Shown here: positions 56,283-64,000 of the stretch, one piece after another | How positions within the stretch are numbered: the first letter of the stretch is position 1 | Layout: the number at the start of each line of letters is the position of its first letter | Assembly (NCBI GenBank): GCA_964016885.1 | Contig: OZ024743.1 | Coordinates: 82,103,284 to 82,167,283, forward strand | Source of the DNA: Eledone cirrhosa | Lineage: Eukaryota > Mollusca > Cephalopoda > Octopoda > Eledonidae | Direction: 5' to 3' | DNA: 64,000 bases | The notes under the pieces: generated by a model | What the model was told of the DNA's origin: nothing | Database searches by the model: none | Seen by the model: only the letters and a program-made list of their open reading frames with translations | Translations under genes and position numbers: made by a program

Positions 56283-59200
56283 GCTCCTGGGTCAGGTCGG
56301 GATACTGGAGTTATAGTGCTGTAGTGGTCCTGGGTCAGGTCGGGTTACTGGAGTTCTAGTGCTGTAGTGGTCCTGGGTCAGAATGGGTTACTGGAGTTAT
56401 AGTCTTGTAGTGGTCCTGGGTCAGGTCGGGTTACTGGAGTTCTAGTGCTGTAGTGGTCCTGGGTCAGGTTAGGTTACTAGAGTTCTAGTGCTGTAGTGGT
56501 CCTGGGTCAGGTTAGGTAACTGGAGTTCTAGTGCTGTAGTGGTCCTGGGTCAGGTTGGGTTACTGGAGTTACAGTGTTGTAATGGTCCTGGGTCAGGTTG
56601 GGTTACTGGAGTTATAGTGCTGTAGTGGTCCTGGGTCAGGTTGGGTTACTGGAGTTATAGTGCTGTAGTGGTCCTGGGTCAGGTCGGGTTACTGGAGTTC
56701 TAGTGCTGTAGTGGTCCTGGGTCAGGTTGGGTTACTGGAGTTATAGTGTTGTAGTGGTCCTGGGTCAGGTCGGGTTACTGGAGTTCTAGTGCTGTAGTGG
56801 TCCTGGGTCAGGTTAGGTTACTAGAGTTCTAGTGCTGTAGTGGTCCTGGGTCAGGTTAGGTTACTGGAGTTCTAGTGCTGTAGTGGTCCTGGGTCAGGTT
56901 GGGTTACTGGAGTTATAGTGTTGTAGTGGTCCTGGGTCAGGTTGGGTTACTGGAGTTATAGTGCTGTAGTGGTTCTGGGTCAGGTCGGGTTACTGGAGTT
57001 CTAGTGCTGCAGTGGTCCTGGGTCAGGTTAGGTTACTAGAGTTCTAGTGCTGTAGTAGTCCTGGGTCAGGTTAGGTTACTGGAGTTATAGTGTTGTAGTG
57101 GTCCTGGGTCAGGTTAGATTACTGGAGTTATAGTGTTGTAGTGGTCCTGGGTCAGGTCGGGTTACTGGAGTTCTAGTGTTGTAGTGGTCCTGGGTCAGGT
57201 TGGGTTACTGGAGTTCTTGTGTTGTAGTGGTCCTGGGTCAGGTTGGGTAACTGGAGTTCTAGTGTTGTAGTGGTCCTGGGTCAGGTTGGGTTACTGGAGT
57301 TATAGTTCTGTAGTGGTCCTGGGTCAGGTTAGGTTATTAGAGTTCTAGTGCTGTAGTTGTCCTGGGTCAGGTTAGGTTACTGGAGTTATAGTGCTGTAGT
57401 GGTCCTGGGTCAGGTCGGGTTACTGGAGTTCTAGTGTTGTAGTGATCCTGGGTCAGGTTGGGTTACTAGAGTTCTAGTGCTGTAGTGGTCCTGGGTCAGG
57501 TTAGGTTACAGGAGTTATAGTGCTGTAGTGGTCCTGGGTCAGGTTATGTTACTGGAGTTATAGTGCTGTAGTGGTCCTGGGTCAGGTTAGGTTACTGAAG
57601 TTATAGTGCTGTAGTGGTCCTGGGTCAGGTTAGGTTACTGGAGTTATAGTGCTGTAGTGGTCCTGGGTCAGGTTAGGTTACTGGAGTTATAGTGCTGTAG
57701 TGGTGCTTGCTCAGGTTAGGTTACTGGAGTTATAGTGCTGTAGTGGTCCTGGGTCAGGTTCGGTTACTGGAGTTATAGTGCTGTAGTGGTCCTGGGTCAG
57801 GTCGGGTTACTGGAGTTCTAGTGCTGTAGTGGTCCTGGGTCAGGTTGGGTTACTGGAGTTATAGTGTTGTAGTGGTCCTGGGTCAGGTTGGGTTACTGGA
57901 GTTCTAGTGTTGTAGTGGTCCTGGGTCAGGTTAGGTTACTGGAGTTCTAGTGTTGTAGTGGTCCTGGGTCAGGTTGGGTTACTGGAGTTCTAGTGTTGTA
58001 GTGGTCCTGGGTCATGTTAGGTTACTGGAGTTATAGTGCTGTAGTGGTCCTGGGTCAGGTCGGGTTACTGGAGTTCTAGTGTTGTACTGGTCCTGGGTCA
58101 GGTTGGGTTACTAGAGTTATAGTGCTGTAGTGGTCCTGGGTCAGGTTAGGTTACTGGAGTTCTAGTGTTGTAGTGGTCCTGGGTCAGGTTAGGTTACTGG
58201 AGTTATAGTGTTGTAGTGGTCCTGGGTCAGGTTAGGTTACTAGAGTTCTAGTGTTGCAGTGGTCCTGGGTCAGGTTAGGTTACTGGAGTTCTAGTGTTGT
58301 AGTGGCCCTGGCTCAGGTTAGGTTACTGGTGTTCTAGAGCTATAGTGACCCTGGGTCAGGTTAGTTTACTGGAGTTCTAGTGTTGTAGTGGTCCTGGGTA
58401 AGGTTGAGTTACTGGAGTTATAGTGCTGTAGTGATCCTGGGTCAGGTTGGGTTACTGGAGTTCTAGTGTTGTAGTAGTCCTGGGTCAGGTTAGGTTACTG
58501 GAGTTCTAGTGTTGTAGTGGTCCTGGGTCAGGTTGGGTTACTGGAGTTCTATTGTTGTAGTGGTCCTGGGTCAGGTTGGGTTACTGGAGTTCTAGTGTTG
58601 TATTGGTCCTGGGTCAGGTCGGGTTACTGGAGTTCTAGTGTTGTAGTGGTCCTGGGTCAGGTTGGGTTACTGGAGTTCTAGTGTTGTATTGGTCCTGGGT
58701 CAGGTCGGGTTACTGGAGATCTAGTGTTGTAGTGGTCCTGGGTCAGGTTGGGTTACTGGAGTTATAGTGCTGTAGTGGTCCTGGGTCAGGTTGGGTTACT
58801 GGAGTTCTAGTGTTGTAGTGGTCCTGGGTCAGGTCAGGTTACTGGAGTTCTAGTGTTGTAGTGGTCCTGGGTCAGGTTGGGTTACTGGAGTTATAGTACT
58901 GTAGTGGTCCTGGGTCAGGTTGGGTTATTGGAGTTCTAGTGTTGTAGTGTTCCTGGGTCAGGTGGGGTTACTGGAGTTCTAGTGTTGTAGTGGTCCTGGG
59001 TCAGGTGGGTTACTGGAGTTCTAGTGTTGTATTGGTCCTGGGTCAGGTCGGGTTACTGGAGTTCTAGTGTTGTAGTGGTCCTGGGTCAGGTTGGGTTACT
59101 GGAGTTCTAGTGTTGTATTGGTCCTGGGTCAGGTCGGGTTACTGGAGTTCTAGTGTTGTCGTGGTCCTGGGTCAGGTTGGGTTACTGGAGTTATAGTGCT

Positions 59201-60780
59201 GTAGTGGTCCTGGGTCAGGTCGGGTTACTGGAGTTCTAGTGCTGTAGTGGTCCTGGGTCAAGTTAGGTTACTGGAGTTATAGTGCTGTAGTGGTCCTGGG
59301 TCAGGTTAGGTTACTGAAGTTATAGTGCTGTAGTGGTCCTGGGTCAGGTTAGGTTACTGGAGTTATAGTGCTGTAGTGGTCCTGGGTCAGGTTAGGTTAC
59401 TGGAGTTATAGTGCTGTAGTGGTGCTTGCTCAGGTTAGGTTACTGGAGTTATAGTGCTGTAGTGGTGCTGGGTCAATGTTAGTTTACTGGAGTTCTAGTG
59501 CTGTAGTTGTCCTGGGTCAGGTTGGGTTACTGGAGTTACAGTGTTGTAGTGGTCCTGGGTCAGGTTGGGTTACTGGTGTTCTAGTGCTGTAGTGGTCCTG
59601 GGTCAGGTTGGGTTACTGGAGTTATAGTGTTGTAGTGGTTCTGGGTCAGGTCGGGTTACTGGTGTTCTAGTGCTGTAGTGGTCCTGGGTCAGGTTGGGTT
59701 ACTGGAGTTATAGTGTTGTAGTGGTCCTAGGTCAGGTTGGGTTACTGGAGTTATAGTGCTGTAGTGGTCCTGGGTCAGGTCGGGTTACTGGAGTTCTAGT
59801 GCTGCAGTGGTCCTGGGTCAGGTTAGCTTACTAGAGTTCTAGTGCTGTAGTGGTCCTGGGTCAGGTTAGGTTACTGGAGTTATAGTGTTGTAGTGATCCT
59901 GTGTCAGGTCGGGTTACAGGAGTTCTAGTGTTGTAGTGGTCCTGGGTCAGGTTGGGTTACTGGAGTTCTAGTGTTGTAGTGGTCCTGGGTGAGGTTGGGT
60001 TACTGGAGTTATAGTGTTGTAGTGGTCCTGGGTCAGGTTGGGTTACTGGAGTTATAGTGCTGTAGTGGTCCTGGGTCAGGTTCGGTTATTAGAGTTCTAG
60101 TGCTGTAGCGGTCCTGGGTCAGGTTGGGTTACTGTAGTTATAGTGTTGTAGTGGTCCTGGGTCAGGTTGGGTTACTGGAGTTATAGTGTTGTAGTGGTCC
60201 TGGGTAAGGTTGTGTTACTGGAGTTCTAGTGTTGTAGTGGTCCTGGGTCAGGTTGGGTTACTGGACTTATAGAGTTGTAGTGGTCCTGGGTCAGGTTGGG
60301 TTACTGGAGTTATAGTGCTGTAGTGGTCCTGGGTCAGGTTAGGTTACTGGAGTTATAGTGTTGTAGTGGTCCTGGGTCAGGTCGGGTTACTGGAGTTCTA
60401 GTGCTGTAGTGGTCCTGGGTCAGGTTAGGTTACTAGAGTTCTAGTGCTGTAGTGGTCCTGGGTCAGGTTAGGTTACTGGAGTTCTAGTGTTGTAGTGGTC
60501 CTGGGTCAGGTTGGGTTACTGGAGTTCTAGTGCTGTAGGGGTCCTGGGTCAGGTTGGGTTAGTGGAGTTCTAGTGTTGTAGTGGTCCTGGGTCAGGTTGG
60601 GTTACTGGGGTTCTAGTGTTGTAGCGGTCCTGGGTAAGGTTAGGTTACCGGTGTTCTAGAGCTATAGTGACCCTGGGTCAGGTTAGGTTACTGGAGTTCT
60701 AGTGTTGTAGTGGTCCTGGGTAAGGTTGAGTTACTTGAGTTATAGTGCTGTATTGGTCCTGGGTCAGGTTGGGTTACTGG
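56283..60780 (+). repeat. Composite higher-order unit eta, copy 4
   Basis: Follows copy 3 at shifts of 4,987 (start), 5,030 (GAGCTATAG 58337, AGATCT 58717), 4,772 (GCTTGCTC 59424) and 4,687 (GAGCTATAG 60659). The drop after 58,717 reflects loss of six monomers upstream of the shared 42-bp CAGGTGGGTTAC monomer (near 59005). A private 44-bp monomer lies at 59,460. It carries the last GCTTGCTC monomer of the window. Confidence 0.84.
59460..59503 (+). repeat. 44-bp monomer (GGGTCAATG)
   Basis: GGGTCAATGTTAGTTTAC replaces the usual GGGTCAGGTTAGGTTAC, one base longer and with further changes. The corresponding monomer of eta copy 3 (about 54,688) is normal, so this is a recent private change in copy 4. 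Confidence 0.85.
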
Positions 60781-62059
60781 AGTTCTAGTGTTGTAGTGGT
60801 CCTGGGTCAGGTTAGGTTACTGGATTTCTAGTGTTGTAGTGGTCCTGGGTCAGGTTGGGTTACTGGAGTTCTAGTGTTGTAGTGGTCCTGGTTCAGGTTA
60901 GGTTACTGGAGTTATATTGCTGTAGTGGTCCTGGGTCAGGTTAGGTTACTGGAGTTATAGTGCTTTAGTGGTCCTGGGTCAGGTCGGGTTACTGGAGTTC
61001 TAGTGTTGTAGTGGTCCTGGGTCAGGTTGGGTTACTAGAGTTATAGTGCTGTAGTGGTCCTGGGTCAGGTTGGGTTACTGGAGTTCTAGTATTGTAGTGG
61101 TCCTGAGTCAGGTTAGGTTACTGGAGTTATAGTGTTGTAGTGGTCCTGGGTCAGGTTAGGTTACTAGAGTTCTAGTGTTGCAGTGGTCCTGGGTCAGGTT
61201 AGGTTACTGGAGTTCTAGTGTTGTAGTGGCCCTGGGTCAGGTTAGGTTACTGGAGTTCTAGTGTTGTAGTGGTCCTGGGTAAGGTTGAGTTACTGGAGTT
61301 ATAGTGCTGTAGTGGTCCTGGGTCAGGTTGGGTTACTGGAGTTCTAGTGTTGTAGTACTCCTGGGTCAGGTTAGGTCACTGGAGTTCTAGTGTTGTAGTG
61401 GTCCTGGGTCAGGTTGGGTTACTGGAGTTCTAGTGTTGTAGTGGTCCTGGGTCAGGTCGGGTTACTGGAGTTCTAGTGTTGTAGTGGTCCTGGGTCAGGT
61501 TGGGTTACTGGAGTTCTAGTGTTGTATTGGTCCTGGGTCAGGTCGGGTTACTGGAGATCTAGTGTTGTAGTGGTCCTGGGTCAGGTTGGGTTACTGTAGT
61601 TATAGTGCTGTAGTGGTCGTGGGTCAGGTTGGGTTACTGGAGTTCTAGTGTTGTAGTGGTCCTGGGTCAGGTCAGGTTACTGGAGTTCTAGTGTTGTAGT
61701 GGTCCTGGGTCAGGTTGGGTTACTGGAGTTATAGAACTGTAGTGGTCCTGGGTCAGGTTGGGTTACTGGAGTTCTAGTGTTGTAGTGGTCCTGGGTCAGG
61801 TCGGGTTACTGGAGTTCTAGAGTTGTAGTGGTCCTGGGTCAGGTTGGGTTACTGGAGTTCTAGTGTTGTAGTGGTCCTGGGTCAGGTTGGGTTACTGGAG
61901 TTCTAGTGTTGTAGTGGTCCTGGGTCAGGTTGTGTTACTGGAGTTATAGTGTTGTAGTGGTCCTGGGTCAGGTTGGGTTACTGGAGTTATAGTGCTGTAG
62001 TGGTCCTGGGTCAGGTTAGGTTACTGGAGTTATAGTGTTGTAGTGGTCATGGGTCAGGT
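60781..62059 (+). repeat. Satellite tail, C35/T41-rich
   Basis: Monomers are predominantly C35 with T41 and mostly TTG or TCG, unlike the left end. Fragments of the eta middle recur (GTTGCAGTGG near 61,180, GGGTAAGGTTGAG near 61,280, AGATCT at 61555, TTATAGAACTG near 61,733), without the GCTTGCTC monomer. No gene. Confidence 0.75.
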
Positions 62060-62618
62060 CGGGTTACTGGAGTTCTAGTGCTGTAGTGGTCCTGGGTCAG
62101 GTTAGGTTACTAGAGTTCTAGAGCTGTAGTGGTCCTGGGTCAGGTTAGGTTACTGGAGTTCTAGTGTTGTAGTGGTCCTGGGTCAGGTTAGGTTACTGGA
62201 GTTCTAGTGCTGTAGTGGTCCTGGGTCAGGTTGGGTTACTGGAGTTCTAGTGTTGTAGTGGTCCTGGGTAAGGTTGAGTTAATGGAGTTATAGTGCTGTA
62301 GTGGTCCTGGGTCAGGTTGGGTTACTGGAGTTCTAGTGTTGTAGTAGTCCTGGGTCAGGGTAGGTCACTGGAGTTCTAGTGTTGTAGTGGTCCTGGGTCA
62401 GGTTGGGTTACTGGAGTTCTAGTGTTGTAGTGGTCCTGGGTCAGGTCGGGTTACTGGAGTTCTAGAGTTGTAGTGGTCCTGGGTCAGGTTGGGTTACTGG
62501 AGTTCTAGTGTTGTAGTGGTCCTGGGTCAGGTTGGGTTACTGGAGTTCTAGTGTTGTAGTGGTCCTGGGTCAGGTTGTGTTACTGGAGTTATAGTGTTGT
62601 AGTGGTCCTGGGTCAGGT
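62060..62618 (+). repeat. 13-monomer (559-bp) duplication theta, copy 1
   Basis: Markers CTAGAGCTG (GAG at 62121), GGGTAAGGTTGAGTTAATGG (AATGG at 62281) and GTCAGGGTAGGTCAC (CAGGG at 62356) recur 559 bases later. Just upstream, GGTTGTGTTAC at 61,931 and 62,576 are 645 bases (15 monomers) apart, so the copies differ by two monomers at that side. Confidence 0.82.
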
Positions 62619-63177
62619 CGGGTTACTGGAGTTCTAGTGCTGTAGTGGTCCTGGGTCAGGTTAGGTTACTAGAGTTCTAGAGCTGTAGTGGTCCTGGGTC
62701 AGGTTAGGTTACTGGAGTTCTAGTGTTGTAGTGGTCCTGGGTCAGGTTAGGTTACTGGAGTTCTAGTGCTGTAGTGGTCCTGGGTCAGGTTGGGTTACTG
62801 GAGTTCTAGTGTTGTAGTGGTCCTGGGTAAGGTTGAGTTAATGGAGTTATAGTGCTGTAGTGGTCCTGGGTCAGGTTGGGTTACTGGAGTTCTAGTGTTG
62901 TAGTAGTCCTGGGTCAGGGTAGGTCACTGGAGTTCTAGTGTTGTAGTGGTCCTGGGTCAGGTCGGGTTACTGGAGTTCTAGTGTTGTAGTGGTCCTGGGT
63001 CAGGTTGGGTTACTGGAGTTCTAGTGTTGTATTGGTCCTGGGTCAGGTCGGGTTACTGGAGTTCTAGTGTTGTAGTGGTCCTGGGTCAGGTTGGGTTACT
63101 GGAGTTCTAGTGTTGTATTGGTCCTTGGTCAGGTCGGGTTACTGGAGATCTAGTGTTGTAGTGGTCCTGGGTAAGGT
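62619..63177 (+). repeat. 13-monomer duplication theta, copy 2
   Basis: Second copy (GAGCTG 62680, AATGG 62840, CAGGG 62915). Its distal part changes to TCG monomers with GTATTGG and an AGATCT monomer (63146), resembling the eta middle. Confidence 0.8.
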
Positions 63178-64000
63178 TGGGTTACTGGAGTTCTAGTGCT
63201 GTAGTGGTCGTGGGTCAGGTTGGGTTACTGGAGTTATAGTGCTGTAGTGGTCCTGGGTCAGGTTAGGTTACTGGAGTTCTAGTGTTGTAGTACTCCTGGG
63301 TCAGGTTAGGTCACTGGAGTTCTAGTGTTGTAGTGGTCCTGGGTCAGGTTAGGTTACTAGAGTTCTAGTGTTGTAGTGGTCCTGGGTCAGTTAGGTTACT
63401 GGAGTTCTAGTGTTGTAGTGGCCCTGGCTCAGGTTAGGTTACTGGTGTTCTAGAGCTATAGTGACCCTGGGTCAGGTTAGGTTACTGGAGTTCTAGTGTT
63501 GTAGTGGTCCTGGGTCAGGTCGGGTTACTGGAGTTCTAGTGCTGTAGTGGTCCTGGGTCAGGTTGGGTTACTGGAGTTCTAGTGTTGTAGTGGTCCTGGG
63601 TCAGGTCGGGTTACTGGAGTTCTAGTGCTGTAGTGGTCCTGGGTCAGGTTAGGTTACTAGAGTTCTAGTGCTGTAGTGGTTCTGGGTCAGGTTAGGTTAC
63701 TGGAGTTCTAGTGTTGTAGTGGTCCTGGGTCAGGTTAGGTTACTGGAGTTCTAGTGCTGTAGTGGTCCTGGGTCAGGTTGGGTTACTGGAGTTCTAGTGT
63801 TGTAGTGGTCCTGGGTCAGTTGGGTTACGGGAGTTCTAGTGCTGTAGCGGTCCTGGGTCAGGTTGGGTTAGTGGAGTTCTAGTGTTGTAGTGGTCCTGGG
63901 TAAGATTGAGTTAATGGAGTTATAGTGCTGTAGTGGTCCTGGGTCAGGTTGGGTTACTGGAGTTCTAGTGTTGTAGTAGTCCTGGGTCAGGGTAGGTCAC
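63178..64000 (+). repeat. Array right edge, with partial third theta copy
   Basis: Contains another CCCTGGCTCAGG and GAGCTATAGTGACCC pair (63453), two 42-bp monomers (near 63390 and 63818), then GATTGAGTTAATGG (AATGG at 63913) and GTCAGGGTAGGTCAC cut by the window end (CAGGG at 63988). The last markers are 1,073 bases (25 monomers less two) after theta copy 2. The array clearly continues past the window. Confidence 0.78.

Larger units (their letters stand above)
1..64000 (+). repeat. 43-bp satellite DNA array, about 1,488 monomers
   Basis: The entire window is a head-to-tail array of one 43-bp monomer in one orientation, with no unique sequence. Monomer 1 starts at base 1 and the last partial monomer at 63,974. 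This is 11 bases short of 1,488 x 43, matching fifteen 1-base losses (near 1949, 2808, 4227, 11450, 17985, 31317, 35702, 38583, 43312, 46532, 49928, 54233, 59005, 63390, 63818) and four 1-base gains (near 25906, 32045, 36430, 59475). No gene can be supported: every monomer has TAG at positions 1-3 and usually again at 36-38, and because 43 is not a multiple of 3 each stop visits all three frames every 129 bases. On the other strand, stops from TTA, CTA and TCA cycle the same way. I do not recognise the family; a eukaryotic satellite is inferred from length and homogeneity. Confidence 0.98.

Noticed and set aside
1..64000. CRISPR array
   Set aside because: Direct repeats would need unique spacers between them; here the full 43-base period is the repeat, with no spacers and no cas genes.
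1..64000. Coding repeat (repeat-protein gene)
   Set aside because: 43 is not a multiple of 3 and each monomer carries one or two TAG stops, so every frame on the plus strand is closed within about 129 bases; the minus strand is closed likewise by TTA, CTA and TCA complements.
1..64000. Naming it a centromeric satellite
   Set aside because: Array length and the 172-bp cassette are suggestive, but location, chromatin and species are unknown, and subtelomeric or other heterochromatic arrays look the same.
1..64000. Strict alternating dimer of C35 and A35 monomers
   Set aside because: The first few monomers alternate (c, a, c, a), but the pattern breaks at once (c, c, c, a) and is not restored.

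Overview
The whole 64,000-base window is one uninterrupted tandem satellite array with a 43-bp monomer. I see no gene, RNA gene, transposon, CRISPR array or unique flank. About 1,488 whole monomers plus a 27-base partial one are present, all head to tail on the same strand. The array runs off both ends of the window, so neither boundary is visible. A homogeneous array of this length with nested higher-order duplications points to a eukaryotic chromosome (heterochromatic, centromeric, subtelomeric or similar). I do not recognise the monomer as a named satellite and cannot name the species.

Monomer (numbered from the t of position 1): positions 1-20 are tagtggtcctgggtcaggtt, 21-32 aggttactggag, and 33-43 ttctagtgctg. 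Most variation is at a few sites: 19-21 (TTA, TTG, TCG, ACG, rarely TTC), 29 (G, or A giving ACTAGAG), 35 (C or A) and 41 (C or T). The written strand is about 72% G+T, about 51% GC, and lacks CpG in its consensus. The register is almost perfectly kept. I count fifteen 1-base losses and four 1-base gains, net -11, which equals the offset between 1,488 x 43 and the start of the last partial monomer. No other sequence is therefore inserted anywhere.

Layout: a mixed head (1-2.4 kb); a left domain to 19.3 kb, made of a 1.7-kb block present three times and a tandem pair of 6.0/6.4-kb units, marked by monomers carrying GAATTC; a transition (19.3-24 kb) with three staggered copies of a 1.1-kb segment; a central domain (24.5-43 kb) with a near-identical 100/102-monomer tandem pair, a third partial copy and an apparently perfect 903-bp tandem duplication; a right domain (43.3-60.8 kb) of four composite units of 3.5-5.0 kb; and a tail (61-64 kb) with a 559-bp duplication. 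A triple-substitution monomer (GCTTGCTC) occurs 21 times, only between 22.6 and 59.4 kb. Every shift I measured is a whole number of monomers once the 1-base indels are counted. That fits in-register unequal exchange or amplification as the force shaping the locus.

The genes-working-together question does not apply here. What there is to study is the array's architecture, its strand asymmetry (possible two-tier G-quadruplexes, a telomere-like TTAGG core, short dyads) and its recent amplification history.
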